Below, in pieces: positions 34,037 through 41,748 of a DNA stretch of 42,138 nt. Positions within the stretch are counted from its first letter, which is position 1; the number at the start of each line of letters is the position of its first letter. The DNA is taken from NCBI GenBank assembly GCA_015655585.1, contig JAATEV010000091.1, positions 1-42,138 of the forward strand. Direction: 5' to 3'. The DNA comes from Terriglobales bacterium. GTDB taxonomy: Bacteria; Acidobacteriota; Terriglobia; Terriglobales; Acidobacteriaceae. The notes beneath the pieces are model-generated. The model saw only the letters and a list, made by a program, of their open reading frames with translations, was not told where the DNA came from and did not search any database. The position numbers and the translations under genes are program-made.

Positions 34037-34507
34037 ATGGCAAAAGGCGTAAACAAGGTATTTCTTCTCGGCAACGTAGGCAAAGACCCCGAGATTCGTG
34101 CGACGACCGGCGGCACCACCGTCGCCAGCTTTTCGCTGGCCACGGCCGACCGCCAGAAGGACGCGCAGGGCAACTGGACCGACAAGAGCGAGTGGCACAA
34201 CCTCGTCGCCTTCAACCGCACCGCCGAGATCGTCCGCGACTACGTGAAGAAGGGGACGCAGCTCTACATCGAGGGCAAGCTCCAGACGCGCTCGTGGGAC
34301 GACAAGGAGTCCGGCCAGAAGAAGTATCGCACTGAGATCCTGGTCAACGAGATGACCCTGCTGGGCAGGCCGGGCGCGGGCGGCGGCGAAAGCTCCGGCG
34401 GCAGCACATACTCGCGGTCGAACACGGCCAGCTTCGATCAGCGCAGCTCTTCGAGCGAGCCGGACTACGCCGACACCGGCATCACGGACGACGATATCCC
34501 GTTCTAA
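34037..34507 (+). CDS. ssb: Single-stranded DNA-binding protein
   Basis: Binds and protects single-stranded DNA in replication and repair and recruits partner proteins. Residues 1-110 are the OB fold (NKVFLLGNVGKDPEIR, WHNLVAFN, TQLYIEGKLQTRSWDDK). A flexible Gly/Ser-rich linker follows, then the acidic tip DDDIPF that contacts other repair proteins. The length of 156 residues is normal. GGAG lies upstream of the ATG, and a strong intrinsic terminator follows 28 bp after the stop, so the gene is probably transcribed as a single unit. Confidence 0.97.
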   Translation: MAKGVNKVFLLGNVGKDPEIRATTGGTTVASFSLATADRQKDAQGNWTDKSEWHNLVAFNRTAEIVRDYVKKGTQLYIEGKLQTRSWDDKESGQKKYRTEILVNEMTLLGRPGAGGGESSGGSTYSRSNTASFDQRSSSSEPDYADTGITDDDIPF

Positions 34508-34534
34508 TTTCTTCGTTAGAAGGATTTATTGTGC

Positions 34535-34576
34535 AAAAGGAAACGCACTTTTGAATGAGTGCGTTTCCTTTTTTAT
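34535..34576 (+). terminator. Rho-independent terminator of ssb
   Basis: AAAAGGAAACGCACT (34535-34549) pairs exactly with AGTGCGTTTCCTTTT (34558-34572) around an 8-base loop, and the right arm runs into TTTTTT. This is the clearest intrinsic terminator in the window. Confidence 0.92.
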
Positions 34577-34741
34577 AAAAATAATATTTCCTTTGCCAGC
34601 ATATTTCGCTTCGATGCTAGCCTCTCACTCAATCACCTTCCACTTCTGCCACAAGCGCCCCAAATCTGTCTTACTCGCGGAAATAAACTCCAGAAAATTG
34701 ACGCCAGCATAGAAGTCTCCAGTTTGAGGTCTAATCTCTTC

Positions 34742-35866
34742 ATGAAAGACACTCCAGAAAAAATTGTTCCTGGCAAGTCACATAAGTTTCTTACTCTGGA
34801 TGCATCTAGGGGCGTCGCAGCAATTACGGTGATGGCCTATCACTATCTAGGAGAAAAGACTGTCGTCGCTCATGGCTATTTAGCAGTTGACTTCTTCTTC
34901 ATGCTAAGCGGCTTTGTCCTGACTTTTGCTTATCAAACAAAACTAGATCAGGGATGGTCTACAGGTAGCTTTTTCAAGATGCGCCTCGTACGTCTTTACC
35001 CTCTCTACTTCCTCGGCCTCATTCTTGGTTCTTTGTTATTCATCGTAGGAAGCCATTTGGGGATAACGAAAAGAAATGATCCGCTGAGCATCATCCTTCT
35101 TTTTTTCATACTCGGCTCTCTCCTTCTCCCCATTCCCAGTTTTTTTACTACGGCAGGATCTGCGCAATTCCCGTTCAACTATCCCTCCTGGTCTCTGTTT
35201 TATGAGTTGGCAGCCAATCTGTTTCACGCCTTTCTGTTGAGGCGCAAAACATGGACATTCCTATGTGGGACGCTGCTGATTTCAGGCGCGGGACTATTTT
35301 ATTCAGTCAGTCAGTTTGGAACTGTGGATTTCGGAGCGCGGCAATCGCAATTTTTCCCAGGATTCCTACGTGTGCTTTTTTCTTACACAGGAGGAATTCT
35401 CCTGTTCAGGATATGGCAGAAGGGATCGATACGACTCAGCCTGAATCCTTATATGGGCATCGCTCTTCTTCTTATTTTCCTCGCAGCTCCGATCGGCATA
35501 AACCACATAGCGTTCTATGAACTTACTGCCATCTGCCTGCTTTTTCCTGTACTCATCCTTCTTCTAGCCTCTACTCATCCCAATCCTATTCTCGTTAGAC
35601 CCTTCCAATTGCTGGGAACAACCTCCTACTCAATTTATGTGCTTCATCTACCCATGGGCACGCTATTGAGCGCTATCTGGAAACGAATCCCTGGCTTACG
35701 CATACTCGATTTCGAGACACCCGGCGTCAAAATAGTCTTTATGGTCGTTGTTATTGCAGTAGCTTTCATTGTCGACCGGATATATGACCTGCCCGCTAGA
35801 AATTTTCTTCGCGATCAATTCATGACACGCAGCTCGCATTCAAAGAGGGATATACGGGAGAGCTAA
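34742..35866 (+). CDS. Acyltransferase 3 family membrane protein
   Basis: An OafA/YrhL-type membrane acyltransferase of 374 residues that would move acyl groups, often acetyl, onto surface sugars or lipids. About ten helices are visible. Family marks are LDASRGVAAITVMAYHY (catalytic His near residue 36), LAVDFFFMLSGFVL, MRLVRLYPLYFLGLI and SYSIYVLHLP near the end. GC is strikingly low (27 of 60 bases in row 35041-35100), with A/T-ending codons quite unlike the neighbours, which suggests recent acquisition. The start is uncertain: the frame is open back to 34559 inside the ssb terminator, and the chosen ATG lacks a strong ribosome site. Confidence 0.87.
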   Translation: MKDTPEKIVPGKSHKFLTLDASRGVAAITVMAYHYLGEKTVVAHGYLAVDFFFMLSGFVLTFAYQTKLDQGWSTGSFFKMRLVRLYPLYFLGLILGSLLFIVGSHLGITKRNDPLSIILLFFILGSLLLPIPSFFTTAGSAQFPFNYPSWSLFYELAANLFHAFLLRRKTWTFLCGTLLISGAGLFYSVSQFGTVDFGARQSQFFPGFLRVLFSYTGGILLFRIWQKGSIRLSLNPYMGIALLLIFLAAPIGINHIAFYELTAICLLFPVLILLLASTHPNPILVRPFQLLGTTSYSIYVLHLPMGTLLSAIWKRIPGLRILDFETPGVKIVFMVVVIAVAFIVDRIYDLPARNFLRDQFMTRSSHSKRDIRES

Positions 35867-36202
35867 GCCGGGCAAGTCGACCTGCAATTCGCAATAACGG
35901 CCCATTTCCATTGGGTTATGGCGACACACCCATCAGGCTCGGCAAGAGAGGAACAGAGGGGGGTGCGCGCCTCTCCCCCCTCCCGAAGAAGAGAGACGCG
36001 CCAGAGCGGGCGGTACACAGCAAATCGCCCCGCATCTTCACAGAATAAAAATCTTTTTCGGCTTGTCTATCCCTCAAATGGTAGATATCTTGCCCCCCGT
36101 CTCCAGAGCGACACGGCGTCTCCTCGGTCCTCTGTCTAAATTTCCCGAACGAATCATCCTTCCAGAGGGGTCAAATCCTCCGCCTCCGGCTACACTAGCC
36201 TC
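35867..36202 (+). other. Gap without genes between acyltransferase and cyaY
   Basis: I see no coding sequence. GAGGGGGG (35956-35963) can pair with CCCCCCTC (35975-35982) around an 11-base loop; with no T run it is at best a weak terminator for the acyltransferase. A TACACT box at 36191-36196 lies 6 bp before the cyaY start codon. Confidence 0.55.
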
Positions 36203-36541
36203 ATGATCGATGAAGCAACCTTTCGCCGTGAGTCCGACCGGGCCCTTGAGTCCCTGAAGCAGTCCGTCATCGCCGCCGAGGATGGCAATGGCACGTTCGA
36301 GTTCGAAGACAACAACGGCGTGATGAACATCCTCTTTGAAGACGGCTCCAGCAAGTTCGTCATTACGCCGAACACCCCCATCCGCCAGATCTGGATCTCG
36401 GCCCAGGCCACCAGCTTCAAGCTCGACTGGTCCGAGGAGGCCCAGAACTTTGCATTCCCCAAAACCGGCGAAGACCTCCGGACATTGACGCAGCGCCTGC
36501 TCCGCGAGCAGCTCGACGATCCATCCATTACACTTCCCTGA
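36203..36541 (+). CDS. cyaY: Frataxin-like iron protein CyaY
   Basis: Frataxin homologue of 112 residues; in other bacteria it binds iron and tunes iron-sulfur cluster assembly on IscS. The family pattern is clear: an N-terminal acidic helix (DEATFRRESDRALESL), the strand GVMNILFEDGSSKFVITPNT, then PIRQIWISAQA with the conserved Gln-Ile-Trp, and a C-terminal helix (TGEDLRTLTQRLLREQL). Length matches E. coli CyaY (106). A TACACT box ends only 6 bp before the ATG, so the message may lack a leader. No isc or suf genes are nearby. Confidence 0.85.
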   Translation: MIDEATFRRESDRALESLKQSVIAAEDGNGTFEFEDNNGVMNILFEDGSSKFVITPNTPIRQIWISAQATSFKLDWSEEAQNFAFPKTGEDLRTLTQRLLREQLDDPSITLP

Positions 36542-36655
36542 GCCCCGCACTCGTCCGGACGAACATCTCCGGCAGACGATAACGCTGCACCAGTTCACCC
36601 CTGATTGATGCAAGACGGGGATTTATGCCCGGATGGGCAAGGCGGTCTCCAGGCC

Positions 36656-37447
36656 ATGTCGAACACGCTGTCGGTTGCCGTCATCACGCTCAACGAAGAG
36701 ACCAACCTGCCGCGCACGCTGGCCAGCGTCCAGTTCGCCGACGAGATCATCGTGGTCGATTCGGGCTCGACCGACCGCACGCTGGAGATCGCCGCCGAAT
36801 ACAACGCGAAGATCTTTCATGAGCCGTGGCGCGGCTTCGCCGGGCAGAAGAACTTCGCCATTGAGCAGTGCGCCAGCACCTGGGTGCTCTCGCTCGATGC
36901 GGACGAGGCCCTGAGCGAAGAGCTACAGCACGAGATCCGCATTCTGTTGGTGGGCATCCCCACGGCCGACGCCTACCTGCTGCGCCGCCGCAACCTCTTT
37001 CTGGGCCGCTGGATTCGCCACGGCGGATACTATCCCGACCCCAAGCTCCGGCTCTTCCGTCGGCACTCCGCCAACTTCGCGCCGCCCGCCCGCTTCACCG
37101 ACCGCGCCGTTCATGAGACCGTCGCCGTCGAGGGCAAACTCGAAACGCTGCATCACGACCTCATCCACGACGCCTACCCCACGCTCGAAAACTACATCGA
37201 GCACCTGAACCACTACAGCACGCTCGGCGCCCGCACCATCGTAGAACGCGGCCACACCAGCAGGACCGCGCCTGCCTATCTTGCCAACGTGCTCCTCTTC
37301 CCCGCGCTCACCTTCCTGCGCGACTACTTCCTGCGGCTCGGCTTTCTCGACGGCAGGCCCGGCCTGCTGGTGCATCTCTACCACGCCATCTACACAAGCT
37401 GGACCTACGCCAAAGCGTGGCAGACGACGCTGAAGCAGACAGGCTGA
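36656..37447 (+). CDS. Family 2 glycosyltransferase, LPS-core type
   Basis: A 263-residue glycosyltransferase of the GT-A fold, in the WaaE/LpcC-like group that adds sugars to the lipopolysaccharide core. It opens with SVAVITLNEETNLPRTLASV, followed by EIIVVDSGSTDRT, the metal-binding LSLDADEAL and LFLGRWIRHGGYYPDPKLRL. The C-terminus has a hydrophobic stretch (LANVLLFPALTFLRDYFLRL), so it is probably attached to the inner membrane. The start at 36656 fits homologues; the frame is open to a TTG at 36605. It lies 114 bp after cyaY and converges on the thioesterase gene. Confidence 0.88.
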   Translation: MSNTLSVAVITLNEETNLPRTLASVQFADEIIVVDSGSTDRTLEIAAEYNAKIFHEPWRGFAGQKNFAIEQCASTWVLSLDADEALSEELQHEIRILLVGIPTADAYLLRRRNLFLGRWIRHGGYYPDPKLRLFRRHSANFAPPARFTDRAVHETVAVEGKLETLHHDLIHDAYPTLENYIEHLNHYSTLGARTIVERGHTSRTAPAYLANVLLFPALTFLRDYFLRLGFLDGRPGLLVHLYHAIYTSWTYAKAWQTTLKQTG

Positions 37448-37460
37448 ATCGGCTTCTCTT

Positions 37461-37880
37461 TTACGAACTAAGGCATTCGGCGAAGCGTTCCGCGTAGCGT
37501 TGGGGCATAGGGCGCTTCTTCATGTCTTTGCCCACGACTACGTGGGTGGTCTCGCCCTCGCACAGCAGCAGACCATCGGCAACGCGCAGCACCCTGTATC
37601 CGAACCGCACCACCGAGCTGCGCGCAGCCAGCAGTGTTGTCTGAATAGTCAGCTCGTCGTCGTACCGAGCCGGAGCGCGATACCGCGCCGCCGCCTCGAC
37701 GACCGCGATCCCGCAGCCCTCTTCCACTTCCATCGCCTTGTAATCGAGGCCCAGCGTGCGGATAAATTCGACCCTGCCGATCTCGAACCAGACCAGGTAG
37801 TTCGCATGGTAGACCACGCCCATCTGGTCGGTCTCGGCATACCGCACGCGCACACGCGCTTCGCTGACAGCTTTGCTCAT
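37461..37880 (-). CDS. Acyl-CoA thioesterase, YbgC/4-hydroxybenzoyl-CoA type
   Basis: Hotdog-fold thioesterase of 139 residues that hydrolyses acyl-CoA esters. The active-site segment is RYAETDQMGVVYHANYLVWF (residues 13-32), with the catalytic Asp of TDQMG and His of YHANY. In other bacteria ybgC sits with tol-pal genes; here it lies 37 bp downstream of an HMG-CoA lyase-like gene on the same strand, which instead suggests acyl-CoA metabolism. The substrate cannot be told from sequence. Confidence 0.9.
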   Translation of the reverse strand: MSKAVSEARVRVRYAETDQMGVVYHANYLVWFEIGRVEFIRTLGLDYKAMEVEEGCGIAVVEAAARYRAPARYDDELTIQTTLLAARSSVVRFGYRVLRVADGLLLCEGETTHVVVGKDMKKRPMPQRYAERFAECLSS

Positions 37881-37917
37881 CCCTACAGTTTATCGAAGAA
37901 CCCCGGTCAAGGCTGTA

Positions 37918-38790
37918 TCACTGCACACGCGCGCCGTACTTGCGGACGATCTCAGCATTCGCCGACAACAAAGTGTCCAGCGGACGCAGCGGCTCCACGT
38001 CCGCGCCCAGCCTCTCCAACTCCGCCAGCAACGTCTCGGTGGCGATGTTGCTCACCAAGGCATCCTGCGCGAGCGGACACTCTCCCAGTCCGCTGATCGC
38101 CGTGTCGAAGCGCCTGCACCCGGCCTCATACGCCGCCCGAATCTTCTGCGCCGCATCCTCCGGCCGCGCATGGAGATGCACGCCGATCTCAAGCTCGTCA
38201 TGCACCGTCATCACGTCGGCCACCAGATCGGAAATCAGCTTCGGCGTCGCCAGCCCGACCGTATCCACCAGCGAGATCTGCCGCACGCCGCTATCCGCCA
38301 GCAGGTCGCACGCCGCCACCACCTCGTCGATGTCCCACGCGTCTCCAAACGGATTTCCGAACGCCATCGGGATATACGCAGAAACATCCATCCCCGCCTT
38401 GTAGGCCAGCGTGCCGACCTCCTCCAGCGCGTCCAGCGCCTCCTCAGGCGTCTGGCTCTGGTTGCGCTGCAAAAATGTGGGCGAGACTGAATAAGAAAAT
38501 GCCAGCGTCTGCACGCTGCCCGTCTTCACGGCGCGTTCGGCTCCCTTGGCGTTCACCACCAGGCCGATGATCTCCACATCGTTCGGAGGATCGAGATATT
38601 CGAGCACCAGTTCGGAGTCCGCCATCTGCGGCACCGCCGCGCGCGAGACAAAACTCACCGCGTCGATGTGCTTGAACCCCGCCGCGATCAGCACGCGCAG
38701 ATAATCCGCCTTCACCTCCGCAGGCATGTTCTTCGGCAAGCCCTGCCAGGCATCGCGCGGACACTCGATAATCTTTACTGCGTCACTCAT
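37918..38790 (-). CDS. HMG-CoA lyase-like protein
   Basis: TIM-barrel protein of 290 residues in the HMGL-like family, which cleaves 3-hydroxy-3-methylglutaryl-CoA to acetyl-CoA and acetoacetate in leucine and ketone-body metabolism. Arg12-Asp13 of CPRDAWQ, a metal-binding HLHARPEDA, and the flexible-loop Cys in SGLGECPLAQ are present. The loop reads GLGECP where classic HMG-CoA lyases have GLGGCP, and the opening CPRDAWQ differs from PRDGLQ, so a related substrate is possible. It heads a two-gene unit with the thioesterase. Confidence 0.85.
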   Translation of the reverse strand: MSDAVKIIECPRDAWQGLPKNMPAEVKADYLRVLIAAGFKHIDAVSFVSRAAVPQMADSELVLEYLDPPNDVEIIGLVVNAKGAERAVKTGSVQTLAFSYSVSPTFLQRNQSQTPEEALDALEEVGTLAYKAGMDVSAYIPMAFGNPFGDAWDIDEVVAACDLLADSGVRQISLVDTVGLATPKLISDLVADVMTVHDELEIGVHLHARPEDAAQKIRAAYEAGCRRFDTAISGLGECPLAQDALVSNIATETLLAELERLGADVEPLRPLDTLLSANAEIVRKYGARVQ

Positions 38791-38977
38791 CCTCTATCTT
38801 TCGCCCCCATTCCCATAATAGAGCGTCCATCGCCACGCTCCTCCCCTAAACCGCGAGCCGACAGTGGCCCCGAATCCCGTTCGCTGCATCCTATCTCGCA
38901 GATTATGTGCAACATCGCCGCAGAAGACGTGTAGGCTATCCTCTGCAACGATCCTGACGCACTTTCACGGAGATGAA

Positions 38978-39442
38978 ATGACCGTCCGCAACTCGCTCGC
39001 CGTCCTTACGATCCTCGCCAGCACGCTTCTCTCTTCCGCCCTCGCCCAGACTCCCACCAGCCACGACAAGGACATCGATCAGGCCGTAGGCGATCACGTC
39101 AAGGTCAGCCAACTCCTCACCAGCCTGCAACGTGCGGTCTCCCGCCACGACGCCGCCACCGTCGCCTCGCTGGTCCACTACCCCATCAAGGTCAACCCCG
39201 GCGACCATCCCTTCAGCATCAAGAATGAAAAGGCGTTCGTCAAAGAGTACGACCGCATCATCACGCCCGACATCTCCGCAGCAATCCTGAAACAAACCTA
39301 TGAGACCCTGTTCACGAACTCGCAGGGCGCCATGATCGGCAATGGAGAGGTCTGGATCACCGGCGTCTGCCTCGACAAAGGCTGCACCCGCTCCGACATT
39401 AAGATCGGCACCATTCAGGACACAGTCAGCATAAAGCCCTGA
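38978..39442 (+). CDS. Small secreted protein of unknown function
   Basis: A 154-residue protein with a clear signal peptide (VRNSLAVLTILASTLLSSALAQ). The mature part has a helix (KVSQLLTSLQRAVSRHDAATVASLVHYPIKV), then FSIKNEKAFVKEYDRII and a C-terminal region with two cysteines five residues apart (VCLDKGC). The pattern of a helix followed by a sheet resembles NTF2-like or DUF4440-type folds, but I cannot assign a family. GGAG precedes the ATG at 38978; a TATCCT box lies about 40 bp upstream. Periplasmic location is inferred. Confidence 0.75.
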   Translation: MTVRNSLAVLTILASTLLSSALAQTPTSHDKDIDQAVGDHVKVSQLLTSLQRAVSRHDAATVASLVHYPIKVNPGDHPFSIKNEKAFVKEYDRIITPDISAAILKQTYETLFTNSQGAMIGNGEVWITGVCLDKGCTRSDIKIGTIQDTVSIKP

Positions 39443-39448
39443 TCTCCG

Positions 39449-39480
39449 GGGCCCAGATTTTGGGATTCAGATTTTGGGCT
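39449..39480 (+). repeat. Short tandem repeat before pncA
   Basis: CAGATTTTGGG occurs twice, 14 bp apart, in the 52-bp gap between the secreted protein and pncA. CCCA and TGGG pieces also allow small hairpins. It is close to the pncA start and could affect its expression. Confidence 0.5.
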
Positions 39481-39494
39481 CCAGAAAGACAGAG

Positions 39495-40130
39495 ATGATC
39501 GCCCTCACCCCGAACGACGCATTGCTCCTCATCGACATGCAGAACGACTTCTGCCCCGGCGGAGCCCTGCCCGTGCCGGAGGGCGACGCCATCCTGCCGC
39601 TGGTCAACCGCCTCACGCGCCGCTTCGAGCACGTCCTCCTCACGCAGGACTGGCACCCAGCCGGGCACATCTCCTTCGCCTCGGCGCATCCCGGCCACAA
39701 CCCCTACGAGACCTTCCCCGTACCCTACGGCCAGCAGACCCTGTGGCCGGACCACTGCGTGCAAGGCACTCCCGGCGCGGCCTTCCATCCCGCACTCGAC
39801 GCCACCCGCGCCGAGCTGATCGTCCGCAAGGGCTTTCGCCGCGAGATCGACAGCTACTCCGCCTTCCTCGAAGACGACCACTTCACCTCCACCGGCCTCG
39901 CGGGCTACCTGCGCGAACGTGAGCTGCACCGCCTCTTTCTCTGCGGCCTGGCCTACGACTTCTGCGTCCGCGCCTCTGCCATCGACGGCAAAAACCTCGG
40001 CTTCGAGACCATCGTGATCGAAGACGCCACCCGCGCTATCGATCTCGATGACTCAGTGGATCAAACCAACGCCCTCTTCAGCGAGTACCAGATTCCGCGC
40101 ATCCAAAGCAGCAGCCTGCTGTTCTTCTAA
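39495..40130 (+). CDS. pncA: Nicotinamidase
   Basis: Converts nicotinamide to nicotinate for NAD salvage; this family also activates pyrazinamide. The catalytic triad is complete: Asp14 (IDMQNDF), Lys112 (VRKGF) and Cys157 (AYDFCV). Metal ligands Asp52, His54 and His58 lie in QDWHPAGHISF. The protein has 211 residues, normal for the family. The ATG at 39495 follows AGAAAGACAGAG; an in-frame TTG at 39474 lies in the short repeat and is rejected. The stop overlaps the stop of the convergent HD gene by 4 bp (CTAA). Confidence 0.94.
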   Translation: MIALTPNDALLLIDMQNDFCPGGALPVPEGDAILPLVNRLTRRFEHVLLTQDWHPAGHISFASAHPGHNPYETFPVPYGQQTLWPDHCVQGTPGAAFHPALDATRAELIVRKGFRREIDSYSAFLEDDHFTSTGLAGYLRERELHRLFLCGLAYDFCVRASAIDGKNLGFETIVIEDATRAIDLDDSVDQTNALFSEYQIPRIQSSSLLFF

Positions 40131-40732
40131 GCCCCGGCCAGCCCAAGCTCCGCCGCCCGCTCCTGCATCGCCTTCAGGCAATTCCCAATGTGCTCCTCCA
40201 CGCTGATCCCCAGCAGCTCCGCACCCTTCGTAATGTCCTCGCGCTTCACCGCTCGGGCAAAGCCCTTGTCCTTCATCTTCTTCTTCACGCCCGCTACCTC
40301 CACCTCGCCGATCGACTTCGAAGGCTTCACCAGCGCACAGGCCGTCAGGAATCCCGCCAGCTCGTCGCAGGCAAACAGAGCCTTATCCAGATGCGTCTCG
40401 AACGGCGTGCCCGTATAGTCCGCGTGCGCCAGAATCGCGTGCATCATCTCCTCCGGCCAGCCCTGCTCGCGCAAATGCTTCACTCCCACAAACGGATGCT
40501 CCTCTTCCGTCGGATGCCGCTCGTAGTCCATATCGTGCAGCAAACCCGCGGAGGCGTACCGTTCGGCAAAGGCCTCGGCTTCAGCTCCGCTCAATCCCAG
40601 CCGTTCCGCCTCGCGCCATCCATACGACTCCGTACACACCGAGACAGCCAAGCCGTGCTTACGCAGGCTCTCGCCCTTCGTCCATTCCTCCAGCAGAGCC
40701 AACGCCTGCCCACGTCCCAAACCATTGCTCAT
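40127..40732 (-). CDS. HD-domain phosphohydrolase family protein
   Basis: A 201-residue HD-domain protein. Metal ligands are His26 (LRKHGLAV), His66-Asp67 (GLLHDMDYE), His in TEEEHPFVGVKHL and His in MMHAILAHADY, the pattern seen in small HD hydrolases acting on nucleotides. CDELAGFLTAC and KSIGEVEVAGVKKKMKDKGF follow, as in a widespread uncharacterised branch. The substrate is unknown. The start at 40732 (MSNGLGRGQ) has AAGGAG upstream; the frame remains open to 40801. It converges on pncA. Confidence 0.86.
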   Translation of the reverse strand: MSNGLGRGQALALLEEWTKGESLRKHGLAVSVCTESYGWREAERLGLSGAEAEAFAERYASAGLLHDMDYERHPTEEEHPFVGVKHLREQGWPEEMMHAILAHADYTGTPFETHLDKALFACDELAGFLTACALVKPSKSIGEVEVAGVKKKMKDKGFARAVKREDITKGAELLGISVEEHIGNCLKAMQERAAELGLAGA

Positions 40733-40864
40733 TCCTATACAACTCCTTTTCTTCCAATCTAAACCGCAACCCCGCGTACCTGCTTCCACGCATAGCTGCA
40801 AGTTACCACTTAGGTTCCTTTCCGATTATTTTCGGGTTTTGTCGGTAATAGCACGGTTTTCCTG

Positions 40865-40890
40865 TTGACGAACGAAATTCCCAGTGTCAA
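40865..40890 (+). promoter_or_regulatory. Inverted repeat TTGAC-N16-GTCAA upstream of the XRE gene
   Basis: TTGAC (40865-40869) and GTCAA (40886-40890) are exact inverse complements with a 16-bp centre, 78 bp before the start codon. It could be an operator for the regulator itself, or the TTGACG could be a -35 element. Both readings are inference. Confidence 0.35.
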
Positions 40891-40967
40891 TCTAGGCACA
40901 TCACTGCTTCCGTTATCGGACGTGTGATACGGTCCTTGCTCTGGGTCCGTCCGCAACAAGACAACTT

Positions 40968-41501
40968 ATGGCAACCATGATGGCACCTGTCGAACAACGT
41001 GAGGTTCTGCGTTGCGATCATTGCAGTTTGGTGCAGTTCCGGACAGCGAACTCGCTGTGCCGTCGCTGCCACAAATGCCTCGAGGTCGAAGAGCCCGAAC
41101 CGGCTCCAGCACCACTCGCCCTGGTTCCCCAGGCCACAACCAGCAACGACGGCCTCCAGGTAGCCACCGCTGTTCGCGATCTGCGCCACGTGCGTAATCT
41201 CTCGCAGCGCCAACTGGCCACCCGCATGGGCGTGCCTCGCACCTACATCTCGAAGATCGAGAATGGCAAGGCGATGCCGACGCTCTCCTCGCTCGACCGG
41301 CTGGCCAAGGCCTTGCAGGTCGACATCTCCACCCTGCTGCGCGACCCCAACAAGCGCCATCAGGACGAGACCGCCGTTCTGATGAACGATCCGTTCCTCG
41401 CCGAGATCGCCGAGTACACCTCGCAGCTCGACGCACTGCAACGCTCCATCTTCCTGAATCACGTTCGCGAGCTCGCCGCCGGACGCCGACGCACCGCGTA
41501 A
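40968..41501 (+). CDS. XRE-type regulator with N-terminal zinc ribbon
   Basis: A 177-residue DNA-binding protein with two parts. Residues 16-37 hold CDHC and CRRCHKC, four or five cysteines suited to one zinc ion. After an Ala/Pro-rich linker (40-60), residues 67-122 form an XRE/Cro helix-turn-helix: LRHVRNLSQRQLATRMGV and PRTYISKIENGKAMPTLSSL. The C-terminal 40 residues are helical. The combination suggests a regulator whose DNA binding depends on zinc or redox state. It is read toward uppS, and a strong inverted repeat follows its stop. Confidence 0.85.
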   Translation: MATMMAPVEQREVLRCDHCSLVQFRTANSLCRRCHKCLEVEEPEPAPAPLALVPQATTSNDGLQVATAVRDLRHVRNLSQRQLATRMGVPRTYISKIENGKAMPTLSSLDRLAKALQVDISTLLRDPNKRHQDETAVLMNDPFLAEIAEYTSQLDALQRSIFLNHVRELAAGRRRTA

Positions 41502-41529
41502 GCCGCGGCGCAAAAACAAGAACCTCCAC

Positions 41530-41578
41530 GGAGAGCGCTCCTCACGGTTGCAAAATTTCGGAGTGCTCTCCTCTCCGT
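41530..41578 (+). terminator. Competing hairpins after the XRE gene
   Basis: GGAGAGCGCTCC (41530-41541) can pair with GGAGTGCTCTCC (41560-41571) with one G-T pair; alternatively ACGGAGAG (41528-41535) pairs with CTCTCCGT (41571-41578). Both lie just after the stop, but no T run follows. A further hairpin, CCTGCG/CGCAGG, is at 41591-41606. Confidence 0.45.
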
Positions 41579-41700
41579 ATCGCCTGCCTCCCTGCGCCTT
41601 CGCAGGAAGAAGCAAAATCAGCGACATGGCCGCTCCTGCCTTGCGGCCAAATCCGCCCTGTGTCGTCCTCAGCGCAGCTTCAGGTTAAAGCGCGTTCATT

Positions 41701-41721
41701 GCACACCCAACATCGGTGTGC
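41701..41721 (+). promoter_or_regulatory. Inverted repeat before uppS
   Basis: GCACACC (41701-41707) and GGTGTGC (41715-41721) are exact inverse complements around CAACATC, 28 bp before the proposed TTG start. It may be an operator or a leader hairpin. Confidence 0.4.
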
Positions 41722-41748
41722 TAGCGTCAATATCTGCGAGGGTTGCTT

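Noticed and set aside
34559..34741. Upstream extension of the acyltransferase
   Set aside because: It would begin inside the ssb terminator hairpin and adds no family sequence.
35918..36139. A 73-codon frame in the gap before cyaY
   Set aside because: Ser/Arg-rich translation across a G/C hairpin, no ribosome site and no recognisable domain.
40127..40130. 4-bp overlap of convergent pncA and HD genes as a regulatory signal
   Set aside because: Short convergent stop overlaps (CTAA) are common and need no special explanation.
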